A stretch of DNA of 64,000 nt from Streptomyces sp. NBC_00572 (GCF_026341815.1 NZ_JAPENX010000002.1:248001-312000); one strand, 5' to 3'; numbered from the stretch's first letter, positions 26,577-36,061 are shown. Notes: a model not told the origin generated them from the letters alone. Numbers and translations are program-made.

Positions 26577-27644
26577 ATGACACAGTCGGGGCCGGATCAC
26601 CCGAACCGGATCCACCCAGCCCTCCCAAGAACAGGAATCAGAGCCATTTCCACCCAGGAGTCCCCCATCATCACCGCCGTCGCCCTCCCTCAGATCTCCA
26701 CCGAAGACGCCACCGCCTGGCACGCTGTCGTGGCGGCCTCGCTCGCCGTCGATCTGCCCCAGGAGCCCCAGCCCACGTTCGAGCAGATCCATGCCCAACT
26801 CACCGTCACGGGGCGGCACGACCGCCGGCTGCGGTGGCTGGCCACCGCGGCCGACGGCTCGGTCGTCGGTGTGGCCGGGCTCCGGCTGTTCACCTCGCCC
26901 GGTCAGAGCCACCTCGCCGAGCTGGAACTGCACGTCACCCCGGACCAGCGGCGCTCCGGTGTGGGCTCGCAGCTGCTGGCCGCAGCCGTGAAGGCCGCAC
27001 AGGCCGAGCAGCGTCGCAGCCTGGTGGCCGCCGCACCCGGTGACGGACCGAGCGGCGCCTTCTGCACCGCGCACGGCTTCCGGCGTGTACTGGCACTTGA
27101 CCACCTGCTGCTCGACGTCGCCGACGCCGACACCGCCGAGGCCGACACCGAGCACCCCGGCTACGAGCTGGCCGGCTGGACCGGCACGGTTCCCGACGAC
27201 CTGGCCGAGGCGTTCGCCGCGGCCAAGAACTCGATGAACGACATGCCCATGGGCGACATGGACTACGGCAGCATGACCTGGACCGCCGACCGGGTCCGCG
27301 CCATGGCCGAGGTGCTGGCCGACCGCGGTGATCTGCTGCTGACGACTGCCGTGCTCCGCAAGGGCGAGATGGCCGGATACACCGAGATCGTCATCCGGGC
27401 CGGGGAGACCCTCCGGGCCCTGCAGTACGACACCGTCGTGGTGCCCGCCCACCGCGGTCACGGGCTCGGACTGTGGGTCAAGGCCGAGATGGTGCGCAGG
27501 CTCCGCGCCGAGCACCCCGGAATCGAGGAGATCGAGACCGACAACGCACAGGAGAACACCCACATGCTCGCCGTGAACCGCCGGCTGGGCTTCCGCTTCC
27601 ACCGCAGCACCCACGAGTACCAGCTCGACCTGCCCGCCAACTGA
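26577..27644 (+). CDS. Tandem GNAT N-acetyltransferase
   Basis: About 355 residues with two GNAT folds. The first has motif A ELELHVTPDQRRSGVGSQLL (R/Q-x-x-G-x-G/S present); the second has DTVVVPAHRGHGLGLWVKAE with an ending ENTHMLAVNRRLGFRF. This mycothiol-synthase-like double layout is common in actinomycetes. The upstream ATG at 26577 has no good ribosome site. AGGAG at 26656-26660 stands six bases before an in-frame ATC (26667), after which homologue-like sequence begins (ITAVALPQIS), so the true start is uncertain and may be non-standard. The gene lies 28 bp after the CMD gene. Confidence 0.85.
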   Translation: MTQSGPDHPNRIHPALPRTGIRAISTQESPIITAVALPQISTEDATAWHAVVAASLAVDLPQEPQPTFEQIHAQLTVTGRHDRRLRWLATAADGSVVGVAGLRLFTSPGQSHLAELELHVTPDQRRSGVGSQLLAAAVKAAQAEQRRSLVAAAPGDGPSGAFCTAHGFRRVLALDHLLLDVADADTAEADTEHPGYELAGWTGTVPDDLAEAFAAAKNSMNDMPMGDMDYGSMTWTADRVRAMAEVLADRGDLLLTTAVLRKGEMAGYTEIVIRAGETLRALQYDTVVVPAHRGHGLGLWVKAEMVRRLRAEHPGIEEIETDNAQENTHMLAVNRRLGFRFHRSTHEYQLDLPAN

Positions 27645-27731
27645 CCACTCCCCTGCCTGCCTCCTCCCCGTCGTCACCGCTCCACTCCCTCGCCACTCCA
27701 CATCCTCACCGCTCCACAAGGAGAACGTCCG

Positions 27732-28397
27732 TTGCAGAAGTTCGAGACCCCCGACCCGATCACCACCGTTCTGGAGATACCCGCCGGCCGCATCAGCCTC
27801 CTCGCCTCCGACCGCGCCGAGACCACCGTCCAGGTGCGTCCCGCGGACGCCGCCAAGGGACGCGATGTGAAGGCCGCCGAACAGACCACGGTCGCGTACG
27901 GCGACGGCGTGCTGCGCGTCATCGCGCCGGAGGCGAAGAACCAGGTGCTGAGCGGCCTCGGATCCGTCGAGGTGACGGTTCACCTGCCCAGCGGCTCTGG
28001 CGTCGAGGCCACCTCCGCCGCCGCCGAGGTGCGTACCGAGGGCCGGCTCGGCGACGTCAGCGTCCACGGCGCCCACCGCCGCATCGAGATCGCCGACGTG
28101 GAGGGCCTGCGCCTCACCGCCGTCGACGGCGACGTCCACGTCGGCCGCCTGGGCGGGTCCGCGGAGATCTCCACCGCGCGGGGCGGCATCACCGTCGGCG
28201 AGGCGACCCGCGGCACGGTGGTGCTCCGTACTCAGCACGGTGACATCTCGATCGCCGCCGCCCCCGGCAGCTCCGCCACTCTGGACGCCGACGCCCGCCA
28301 CGGCCGCGTCAGCAACGCCCTGAAGAACGACGGCTCCCCCGTGCTGGACATCAGGGCAACCAGTGGCAACGGTGACATCGCCGCCCGCAGCCTCTGA
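27732..28397 (+). CDS. DUF4097-family beta-helix protein
   Basis: A 221-residue protein from TTG 27732, with AAGGAG eight bases upstream. After a short head (FETPDPITTVLEIPAGRISL) the body is repeating beta strands of 15-20 residues (VRTEGRLGDVSVHGAHRRIE, ADVEGLRLTAVDGDVHVGRL), the single-stranded right-handed helix of DUF4097/putative adhesins. There is no signal peptide or anchor, so a cytoplasmic role is likely. The family is frequent beside transcription regulators and hydrolases in Streptomyces; its function is unproven. It lies 87 bp after the GNAT gene and is probably cotranscribed. Confidence 0.85.
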   Translation: MQKFETPDPITTVLEIPAGRISLLASDRAETTVQVRPADAAKGRDVKAAEQTTVAYGDGVLRVIAPEAKNQVLSGLGSVEVTVHLPSGSGVEATSAAAEVRTEGRLGDVSVHGAHRRIEIADVEGLRLTAVDGDVHVGRLGGSAEISTARGGITVGEATRGTVVLRTQHGDISIAAAPGSSATLDADARHGRVSNALKNDGSPVLDIRATSGNGDIAARSL

Positions 28398-28506
28398 CCC
28401 TCTGCGTCCGTCACCGCCTCCTCGCGCGGCCCGACGGTTCCCGAGTGAAACCTCCGCCCCGACCGTTCCACCCCGTCACTTCCACCCGACCAGGGAGCAC
28501 CCCACC

Positions 28507-29724
28507 ATGTCCCACTTCACCGCAGCAGGTCAGCGCAAGATCCGCGACGTGCTGGCCCGGCACGTGGAGTCCGGCAAGATCCCCGGCGTCGTCGCGCTGT
28601 TCAGCAAGGGCGACGAGACGCACGTCGAGACGCACGGCACGATGCGGCACGACGGAGGCGCCCCGATGCGCCGGGACACCATCTTCCGGATGGCCTCCGC
28701 CTCCAAGCCGCTCTCGATATCGGCGGCGATGGTGCTCCTGGACGAGTGCCGGCTGCGGCTGGACGACCCCGTCGACCGGTGGCTGCCGGAACTGGCCGAC
28801 CGTCAGGTGCTGAAGGCGTTCGACGGCCCCATCGACGAGACGGTCCCGGCGCGCCGCCCGGTCACCGTCCGGGACGTACTGACCTCCACCTTCGGCCTCG
28901 GGATGGACTTGACCTCGATCGGGACGCCGATCATGAACGAGGTCTTCGCACAGGGGCTGACGCCCAACCTGCCCACTCCGATGCCCGATCAGGACGAGTG
29001 GCTGCGCCGCCTCGGCGCGCTGCCGCTGATGCACCAGCCCGGCGACCACTGGCAGTACCACATCGCCAGCGACCTGGCCGGTGTGCTGGTCTCCCGGGTG
29101 ACCGGCCAGTCCTTCGACGAAGTGCTGCGCGAGCGCGTCCTCGGCCCGCTGGGGATGAAGGACACCGGCTTCCACGTCCCGGACGAGAAGGCCGACCGCA
29201 TGCCGGTCCTCTACGCGCCCGACCCGGCGTCCGGCGAGTTCCATGTGTGGGACGAGTCCAAGGGCGGCCGGTGGAACAGTCCTCCGGCGTTCCAGGGCGG
29301 CGGGGGCGGTCTGGTCTCCACCGCGGACGACTACCACGCCTACTTCAGGATGCTGCTGAACGGCGGCAGGCACGGCGGCGAGCGGATCCTGTCCCGGCAG
29401 GCGGTGGAGCTGATGACCACCAACCGCCTGGCCCCCGTGCAGAACGCCGCCCGCACCGAGCTGGCCACCAACAACGTCCACATCTCCTACGGTCAGGGGC
29501 AGCACGGAGGCTGGGGCTTCGGGATGGCGGTACGGACCTACCGCGGCGACTACGCGCCCGTCGGCCAGTTCGGCTGGGACGGCGGCGCCGGCACCTCCAC
29601 GTACGCCGACCCCGTCAACAACGTCGTCGGCGTCCTCCTCACCCAGGTCGGCACCTCCGCCCCCCACTCGATCCACCTCATGCACGACTTCTGGACGACC
29701 CTCTACCAGGCGATCGAGGAGTAA
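28507..29724 (+). CDS. Beta-lactamase-fold serine hydrolase
   Basis: A 405-residue class C-like hydrolase/esterase from ATG 28507, with AGGGAG upstream. The nucleophile motif is S64-A-S-K67 (RMASASKPLS), the second box is Y-H-I in WQYHIASDLAG, and the third is the GWDGGAGTST region in place of K-T-G. Length and motif spacing match EstB/serine hydrolase proteins rather than secreted beta-lactamases, and no signal peptide is seen. It is the last gene of the CMD-GNAT-DUF4097 run, so it may share regulation with the divergent AfsR-like activator. Confidence 0.9.
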   Translation: MSHFTAAGQRKIRDVLARHVESGKIPGVVALFSKGDETHVETHGTMRHDGGAPMRRDTIFRMASASKPLSISAAMVLLDECRLRLDDPVDRWLPELADRQVLKAFDGPIDETVPARRPVTVRDVLTSTFGLGMDLTSIGTPIMNEVFAQGLTPNLPTPMPDQDEWLRRLGALPLMHQPGDHWQYHIASDLAGVLVSRVTGQSFDEVLRERVLGPLGMKDTGFHVPDEKADRMPVLYAPDPASGEFHVWDESKGGRWNSPPAFQGGGGGLVSTADDYHAYFRMLLNGGRHGGERILSRQAVELMTTNRLAPVQNAARTELATNNVHISYGQGQHGGWGFGMAVRTYRGDYAPVGQFGWDGGAGTSTYADPVNNVVGVLLTQVGTSAPHSIHLMHDFWTTLYQAIEE

Positions 29725-29798
29725 CCCCCCCCGCAGAACTACCGACGGTGCCCGAACCGCCCCGCAGTGCCGGGGCGGAGCGGCGCATTCCCGGCCCT

Positions 29799-30914
29799 TC
29801 AGGCGATGAGCAGGCGGAGGCCGAGATCTGCCGCGTCGAGGTCGGCGAGGTCGCTGTTGCGCTCGGCCCACCGGCCGGATTCGAGGTCCTCGCCGAGGCT
29901 TCGCACCGCCCGCTGCTCGGCCTCGGGCCCGACTTTCGTCCACACCGACATCGCACGGCGCACGTGGTCCTCCAGATACGCCTCCGGCCGACGCCAGTAC
30001 GCCTCGAACAGGCCATCGGCGCAGTCCCACGGGATGGGCACCGGCTCAGCGCGGGCGCCGATCGCTTCGGCCATCCCGGCGAGCGAGGGAAATTCCGCGA
30101 GGACGGCGGCGAACTCGGGCAGGTAGTCGCGGGTGAGCCAGAACCGGTCCTGCCATCCGGGCTCGTCGGTGTCGAACGTGAGCACCACCACGCGGCGGCC
30201 CACGCGCCGCATCCCGCGCAGCCCCGCCAGCGGGTCCCCCCAGTGGTGAACGGTGGAGACCGCCATCGCCACGTCGAAGGACTGATCCGCGAACGGCAGG
30301 CTCTCCGCGGCGGCGGCCACGCACGGCGCCGAGCCGGCTGGCCGTTGCGCCCGCATGACCGCCGATGGCTCCACCGCGGTCACGTCGCGGTCGAGGGGCT
30401 CGTAGGAGCCGGTGCCGGCCCCGACGTTCAGGACCGTCCGCGCGTCCCCGAGGGCGCCCCAGATCTGCGCGGCGATCTGCGGCTCGGTACGCCGTGTCGC
30501 GGTGTAGGCGCCGCCGATCGCGTCGTACAGCCGTGCACCGAGCACCTCCAGTTGTTCCTCCGGTGTCACCTTCAGTCCCTTCGCTCGTGCCTCAAGTTCC
30601 CTGTCGATGGCCGCCACCATGGCGTCGGCGCGATCACGCCGCTCCAGCACCAGGCCGCGCAGTCGGCGCAGGTGCGCGACCGTGTCCGTGGACGGGTCGT
30701 CGACCAGTTCCGCCACCTCCCGCAGTCCGAAGCCCAACCGCCGATATGCCAGCACCTCCCGCAGCCGCTCGACGTCGCCCGCGGAATAGGCCCGGTACCC
30801 GGCCTCGGTCCGCGCCGACGGCCGTACGAGCCTGATCTCGTCGTAGTGGTGCAACGTGCGGACGCTCACGCCGGCGAGCTCGGCCACGTGTCCCACGGTC
30901 CAGTGATCTTCCAC
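29799..30914 (-). CDS. MerR regulator fused to a SAM-dependent methyltransferase
   Basis: A 371-residue fusion. Residues 1-75 are a MerR winged helix (WTVGHVAELAGVSVRTLHHY then DEIRLVRPSARTEAGYRAYS), and 76-125 a coiled-coil dimer helix with a TipA-like end. Residues 128-371 form a class I methyltransferase: motif I VLNVGAGTGSYEP (161-173), acidic VTAVEPS as motif II, then AAAESLPFADQSFDVAMAVS and STVHHW. The GTG at 30914 is chosen because VEDHWTVG is the natural MerR start. The continuous frame has no stop or slippery junction. It could methylate a small molecule that also serves as the sensed ligand (inference). Confidence 0.88.
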   Translation of the reverse strand: MEDHWTVGHVAELAGVSVRTLHHYDEIRLVRPSARTEAGYRAYSAGDVERLREVLAYRRLGFGLREVAELVDDPSTDTVAHLRRLRGLVLERRDRADAMVAAIDRELEARAKGLKVTPEEQLEVLGARLYDAIGGAYTATRRTEPQIAAQIWGALGDARTVLNVGAGTGSYEPLDRDVTAVEPSAVMRAQRPAGSAPCVAAAAESLPFADQSFDVAMAVSTVHHWGDPLAGLRGMRRVGRRVVVLTFDTDEPGWQDRFWLTRDYLPEFAAVLAEFPSLAGMAEAIGARAEPVPIPWDCADGLFEAYWRRPEAYLEDHVRRAMSVWTKVGPEAEQRAVRSLGEDLESGRWAERNSDLADLDAADLGLRLLIA

Positions 30915-31035
30915 GGCACCGACTATGCGGCCTGACGTCACGTGAGGGTCAAGAGCCTCAGTCGCGGCGGCCGGAAGCGAACGCGCGGCAATGGGGGGGC
31001 TGTTCCGGCGGACGAGCACCGGATTTGGCGGTCGG

Positions 31036-32928
31036 TCAGACGAGATCGAGCAGGGTGAGCCGTTCCATCGGCACGTAGTCGAGCAGGGCGGAGTCCCAGT
31101 GGGTCGCCCACACCGAGCCGTCGCGTGCCACGGCGAGGACCTCGACGTCCCCGGCGCCCTGGCAGCACGCGGTGACGATGTGGGCGAGCTTCCGCGGCGT
31201 CCCGCCGATCCGCCGGAGCGCGGTCCAGACGCCCGTCGCCGTCGTCAGGAACGTGTTGTAGAGCATGCCGTCGCGGCCGATGACGAACACGTCGAGGAAC
31301 TCGGGCGAGCGGCTCGTCGCGGCGATCCGGGAGGAGGGCTCCAACGGCACGGCCCCGCCGCCGATCTCGCGCGTGGTGCCCCAGAGCGAGGCCGCGGTCC
31401 ACGGGGTGCTGTAGAGCCGGAGCTTCGGATCGCCGTCGCGGCGCCCGATGAACGGGACCTCGATGAGGTCGGGGCCGGGACTGCACGGCGCGAGGTTCGT
31501 CATCGGGTGAGCGCGGACGAGAAGGTCCCCGATGGCGAAGGAGTCGCTCCAGTTCCCCGGCCCGAGGGAGAAGGACGTACGCGGCACGGAGTCGCTGCTC
31601 ACCCAGAACAGGTCCAGGAGGCCGGTCTTGCGGCTCAGCGCGGCGAGGCCGTTCGTACGGAGCACGAAGGGCGCGACGGGCCCGGCCGGGGCGCGGAGGT
31701 GGTCGGGGTCGGTCCAGGTCCGCGTGGCCTCGTCCCAGCGGCTGCCCGCGATGTCGGCGGCCTGCCGGTCGTGGACGAACACCTCGGGTGCCCCTCCTTG
31801 GCGCCGGGCGATCACGACACCCGCGAGCGGGTCGATGAGCACCGTGTCGCTCTCGGGCACGTTGAACTCCTGCCAGGCCCCGGAAACCGCGTGCCGGAAG
31901 GTGTGGACGTGCCAGGTGCGGTCGTCGCCGTTGTCCCAGAGGGCGAGCCCGGCGAGCCAGTCGGTCAGCGCCGACATCGGCGCGAACGGGTTGAGGGAGG
32001 CCGTCGAGACCGATCCGTCGAGATCGGCGTCGAGCGTGGCCGCGCCCGGCGACCACGTCACCCTGACGGCCTTGCCCCGGCGCACCGCGAACGCCCCGAG
32101 CCGGTCGGTCGTGCCGGGCGCGCCGACGACGGGCCCGCCGCGCACTTCGACGGGCTGGTTCCCGCTCTCGGGGAAGGCGGGGTTGCGTACGACGGCGACG
32201 TCCGTGTCGATGTCGGGGAACCCGGCGATGGGGCCTCCGGCGGGCCGCTCGACATTGATCCGCCACTGCCGGGCGATCGCGTCCCGGTCCGGCGGCTCGC
32301 CGTCGGTGCTGTCGATGGGCGGCGTCGCGAGCTCCACCTTGCCGTCCACGATCGTGATGCCGCCGGCGCTCGCCGGAAGCACGTTGACGTTCCACACGTA
32401 CAGGCCCGGGCACTCCTCGCGGAAGGCGAACGAGGACGGAGGATGGCAGTAGACGCCGGGCCGGTATCCGAGTTCGGCGAGCCGGTGGAACCAGGCGGAG
32501 CAGTACTCCCGGCCCTCCTTCACCGGCGGGCTGCCTGCCTCCCAGTCCAGATAGATCACCGAGCCCTGCGGGAGACCCGCGCTCGTCGCCTTCACGGCGG
32601 CGTCCTCGGCGTTCGCCACCGCGATCTGCACCCGGAGGTCGATCGGCCCGTCCGCGTTGGTCGGGGCCTGCTGTCCCCAGTAGATCGGCAGGAGCCCCCA
32701 CACCGGCCGCAGGTCGAACCATCCGTTCATCCAGCCGCCCACGGGATGGGCGCCGACGCCGCCCATCCGGTTGTGGCCGTTCCGCGGCTTCGTGACCGCG
32801 ATCTCGCCGACGGCCGGGGCCGGCGAATCGAGGTACATGCCCGTCCAGTAGATGTTGGAGAGTTCCCAGATCGCTTCCATCACGGGCTTCCCCGGATACG
32901 TGCCCGTGTCCATTCCGGCGTAGAGCAT
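31036..32928 (-). CDS. DUF1906 glycoside-hydrolase-like protein with propeller-type C-terminal region
   Basis: A 630-residue protein from ATG 32928 (GAGAGGA six bases upstream). The first 255 residues look like a DUF1906/GH25-like TIM barrel: MLYAGMDTGTYPG at the first strand, VIYLDWEAG with the acidic pair expected in the active site, GYRPGVYCHP, LYVWNVNVLP and RQWRIN near the last strand. The remaining 370 residues are beta-rich with repeating blocks (FWVSSDSVPRTSF, VFVIGRDGMLYNTF, VLAVARDGSVWATHWDS), like a fungal-lectin/sialidase-type propeller. No signal peptide is present. A role on peptidoglycan or glycans is plausible but unproven. Confidence 0.75.
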   Translation of the reverse strand: MLYAGMDTGTYPGKPVMEAIWELSNIYWTGMYLDSPAPAVGEIAVTKPRNGHNRMGGVGAHPVGGWMNGWFDLRPVWGLLPIYWGQQAPTNADGPIDLRVQIAVANAEDAAVKATSAGLPQGSVIYLDWEAGSPPVKEGREYCSAWFHRLAELGYRPGVYCHPPSSFAFREECPGLYVWNVNVLPASAGGITIVDGKVELATPPIDSTDGEPPDRDAIARQWRINVERPAGGPIAGFPDIDTDVAVVRNPAFPESGNQPVEVRGGPVVGAPGTTDRLGAFAVRRGKAVRVTWSPGAATLDADLDGSVSTASLNPFAPMSALTDWLAGLALWDNGDDRTWHVHTFRHAVSGAWQEFNVPESDTVLIDPLAGVVIARRQGGAPEVFVHDRQAADIAGSRWDEATRTWTDPDHLRAPAGPVAPFVLRTNGLAALSRKTGLLDLFWVSSDSVPRTSFSLGPGNWSDSFAIGDLLVRAHPMTNLAPCSPGPDLIEVPFIGRRDGDPKLRLYSTPWTAASLWGTTREIGGGAVPLEPSSRIAATSRSPEFLDVFVIGRDGMLYNTFLTTATGVWTALRRIGGTPRKLAHIVTACCQGAGDVEVLAVARDGSVWATHWDSALLDYVPMERLTLLDLV

Positions 32929-33117
32929 GGCGGTCCTCTCCCCGGCCGCCCCAGGGCGCGTACGCCCGTGACGCCGGGGCACGTACTGCCTCCTTCCACC
33001 AGCATGGCCCCGGTGGCCACGTTCCTGCCACCAGAGGCAGGCCCTGTGAGCGCTCGCGGGTGCGGGCGAGCACGGCGGACCGGCATGTCCATCAGGTCCG
33101 GTCCACCGCTCCAACCG

Positions 33118-34080
33118 TCAGGACGGGAGCCACGTCCGCCAGGTGGCCTCGTTCTCCTTCACCCAGCGGCCCGCCGCCTCCTGCGGTGACAGCTTCTGGT
33201 CCGCGATCATCAGGGCGACGTCGTTCTGCATGTCGGTCGTCCACCTGAACTTCTTCAGGAAGGCGGCCGCGTCGCCTCCGCCGTCCGCGAAGCGGGCGTT
33301 GAGGAACTTCTGCAGCGGCGTGTGCGGGTACGCGCAGGCCACCTTCTCCGGGTCCGCGTCGCAGCCCTCCTTGTAGGCGGGCAGCTTCACCTCCGTCATC
33401 GGGACCTTCTCGAACAGCCACTGGGGTTTGTACCAGTAGCTCAGGAACGGCTTCTTCTCCTTGGCGAACTGCTTGATCTGGGTGATCTGCGCCGCCTCCG
33501 AGCCGGCGAACACGACCTGGTAGTCGAGATCCAGGCTGTTCACGAGCGCCTTGTCGTTCGTCACGTAGGACGGGGAGCCGTCGAGGAGCTGGCCCTTGCC
33601 GCCGCTCTCCGCGGTGCGGAACTCTTCGGCGTACTTGTTCAGGTTCTTCCAGTCGGTGACGTCCGGGTGCTGCTCGGCGAAGTACGTCGGCACGTACCAG
33701 CCGATGTGGCCGGTCACCCCGAGATCGCCACCTCGCCTGATCGTGCCCTTGTCGTCGATGTACCGCTTCTCCTGCTCCGGGTGGCCCCAGTCCTCCAGGA
33801 TGGCGTCGACCCGGCCCTGGCTGAGCGCGTCCCAGGCGGGTACCTCGTCGATCTGCACCGTGTCCACCCGGTAGCCGAGCTCGTGCTCCAGGAGGTACTG
33901 GGCGACGGCGACGTTGGCCTGCGCGCCCACCCACGACTGTACGGAGAGTGTCACCGTACGGGAGCCCTTCGCGTCGGCGTACGGGGAGGACTGGCGGGTC
34001 ATGTCGGCGGCGCCGCAGCCGGTGAGGCCCACCGCCAGGGCGGCGGCCGTGACGAGGGCGGCGATGCGTGTGCGAGCCAT
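33118..34080 (-). CDS. Glycine betaine/choline-binding lipoprotein of an ABC importer
   Basis: A 320-residue OpuAC/ProX-type binding protein. The signal peptide ends in the lipobox LTGC, with Cys22 as the lipidation site. The mature part has the family features: TLSVQSWVGAQANVAVAQYL, DEVPAWDALSQGRVDAILED, WGHPEQEKRYIDDKGTIRRG, and aromatic residues for the betaine ammonium group (GWYVPTYFAEQHPD, SYWYKPQWLFEKV). Its start lies one base after the permease stop, so it is the last gene of the betaine operon and delivers glycine betaine or choline to the permease. Confidence 0.93.
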   Translation of the reverse strand: MARTRIAALVTAAALAVGLTGCGAADMTRQSSPYADAKGSRTVTLSVQSWVGAQANVAVAQYLLEHELGYRVDTVQIDEVPAWDALSQGRVDAILEDWGHPEQEKRYIDDKGTIRRGGDLGVTGHIGWYVPTYFAEQHPDVTDWKNLNKYAEEFRTAESGGKGQLLDGSPSYVTNDKALVNSLDLDYQVVFAGSEAAQITQIKQFAKEKKPFLSYWYKPQWLFEKVPMTEVKLPAYKEGCDADPEKVACAYPHTPLQKFLNARFADGGGDAAAFLKKFRWTTDMQNDVALMIADQKLSPQEAAGRWVKENEATWRTWLPS

Positions 34081-34081
34081 C

Positions 34082-36061
34082 TCAGGCCCCCTTTCCCGCG
34101 AGGTCGCGGCGTTCCGTCGGCTGGGTGACGCGGTCGAGCATCAGGCCGAGGCAGACGATCGCCGCGCCGGCCACCAGTCCGGTCGCCAGGTCGCCCTGGG
34201 CGAGGCCGAAGACCGCGTCGTAGCCGAGCGCTCCACCGCCGACGAGGCCGCCGATGACGACGACAGCGAGGACGAGTACCACGCCCTGGTTGACGGCGAG
34301 CAGCAACGCGGGGCGTGCCAGCGGAAGTTGGACCTGGAACAGCTGCTGCCGCCCGGTCGCGCCCAGGGAGCGCGAGGACTCCATGGCGGCCTGGTCCACC
34401 GCGCGTACGCCCTGGGCGGTGATCCGTACGACCGCGGGCAGTGCGTAGACGACGGCGGCCGCGACCGCCGGGGCACGGCCCACGCCGAACAGGGCGACCA
34501 CGGGGATCAGGTACACGAACTGCGGCATCGTCTGGAAGACGTCGAGCACCGGTCGCAGCGCGCGTCCCAGGCGAGTGCTGCGGGCGGCGGCGACCCCGAG
34601 TGCGACGCCGAGCAACAGCGTCACGGCGACGGCGGCCAGGACCTGGGACAGGGTGTCGAGCGCCGGGTCCCAGACGCCCAGCACGCCGATCGCGGCCATC
34701 GCGAGGACGGCGGTCGCGGCGGTGCGCCAGGTACCGATGAGCAGGGCGAGGACGCCCACGGTCAGCAGGACCGCCCACCAGGGCAGCCACTGCAGGCCGT
34801 CGCGCAGGGGGTTGAGGACCCATGTGGTGAACCACCCCGCCCAGTCGGCGGTTCCGCCGATGACGGGCACGCCGGAGTAGAGGTGGGCGGTCATCCAGTC
34901 GACCGCCCCGTTGACGGGCTCGGCGATGTCGACCGTCCACGCGTCGGGCCAGGAGAGCCGGTCGGACAGCCGGCCGGCGACGGCGACGACGGCGGTCGCC
35001 GCGAGGGCGACGGCCCAGCCGAGCCGGGACCTGTGGGCCGGAGCCGTACCGATCCGCTCTCCGGCCGCGGCGGTGACCCGGTCCAGGACGATGGCGAGCA
35101 GCACGATGGGCACGCCGGCGGCGAGCGCGGCACCGACGTCGACGGAGGCCAGCGCCTGGTAGACGCGGTCACCGAGACCGCCCGCTCCGATGACGGACGC
35201 GATCACGGCCATGCCGAGCGCCATCATGATCGACTGGTTCACGCCGAGCAGGAGCTCCTTGCGGGCCAGCGGGAGGCGGGCCGTGAGCAGCCGCTGCCTG
35301 CCGGTGGCGCCGAGGGACGCGGCAGCCTCCATGACACCGGCGTCCGCGCCGCGCAGCCCGAGCGCGGTGAGCCGGGCCATGGGCGGGGCGGCGTAGACGA
35401 CCGTCGCGAGGACGGCCGCGGGCACGCCGATGCCGAAGACGAGGACGACGGGCAGGAGGTACGCGAAGGCGGGCAGCACCTGCATGGTGTCGAGGACCGG
35501 CCGAAGGACCCGGTCCATGCGGGCCGAGAGGCCGGCGGCCAGGCCGAGGAGACCGCCGAGGAGCACGGACGCGGCGACGGCGACGACCATCAGGGCGAGC
35601 GTCTGCATGGTGGGCACCCACATGCCGAGCAGCCCGCAGGCGCCGAAGGCGGCGACGGAGGTCAACGCGAGTCGGACGCCCGCGACCCGCCAGGCCAGCA
35701 GCCCGGCGGCGGCGGTGACGCCGGCCCAGCCGAGGGCGAGCAGCAGCAGGTACACGGCGCGGACGGACACGACCACGACGTTGCTGACGTGTCCGAGGAA
35801 GTAGAGGAAGAGGGGGTGGCCGTCGCGGTTGTCGATGATCCAGTCGCTGGTGCGCCCGAGCGGACCGGACAGATCGACGGCGAGCGACGCGGGCCAGCTG
35901 CCGCCGCCCAGAAGCACGGCGCCGAGGACGAGAGCCAGGGCCGCGCCGAGGCCGACGCCGATCAGCCGGACGCGGTGGCGCGCGAAAGCGCGCAGCGCAC
36001 CGGGCGCGGTGTCGGCGGCGGCTGTGGGGCGAGGAGGAGCGGGGGTGACGGTGGCGGTCAT
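34082..36061 (-). CDS. Double-length glycine betaine ABC permease
   Basis: 659 residues containing two complete ProW/OpuAB permease units in tandem. Each has a lead-in membrane helix, a core of five to six helices and the EAA loop: MEAAASLGATGRQRLLTARL in the first half and MESSRSLGATGRQQLFQVQL in the second. The halves also repeat PVLDTMQVLPAFAYLLPVV against PVLDVFQTMPQFVYLIPVV. One polypeptide thus replaces the usual homodimer. The ATG at 36061 overlaps the stop of the 65-residue repetitive ORF (ATGA). The product is a membrane subunit importing betaine with the adjacent ATPase and lipoprotein. Confidence 0.93.
   Translation of the reverse strand: MTATVTPAPPRPTAAADTAPGALRAFARHRVRLIGVGLGAALALVLGAVLLGGGSWPASLAVDLSGPLGRTSDWIIDNRDGHPLFLYFLGHVSNVVVVSVRAVYLLLLALGWAGVTAAAGLLAWRVAGVRLALTSVAAFGACGLLGMWVPTMQTLALMVVAVAASVLLGGLLGLAAGLSARMDRVLRPVLDTMQVLPAFAYLLPVVLVFGIGVPAAVLATVVYAAPPMARLTALGLRGADAGVMEAAASLGATGRQRLLTARLPLARKELLLGVNQSIMMALGMAVIASVIGAGGLGDRVYQALASVDVGAALAAGVPIVLLAIVLDRVTAAAGERIGTAPAHRSRLGWAVALAATAVVAVAGRLSDRLSWPDAWTVDIAEPVNGAVDWMTAHLYSGVPVIGGTADWAGWFTTWVLNPLRDGLQWLPWWAVLLTVGVLALLIGTWRTAATAVLAMAAIGVLGVWDPALDTLSQVLAAVAVTLLLGVALGVAAARSTRLGRALRPVLDVFQTMPQFVYLIPVVALFGVGRAPAVAAAVVYALPAVVRITAQGVRAVDQAAMESSRSLGATGRQQLFQVQLPLARPALLLAVNQGVVLVLAVVVIGGLVGGGALGYDAVFGLAQGDLATGLVAGAAIVCLGLMLDRVTQPTERRDLAGKGA

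Noticed and set aside
30991..33189. 732-codon plus-strand frame opposite the DUF1906 gene
   Set aside because: Shadow of the minus-strand gene; there is no ribosome site or family motif.
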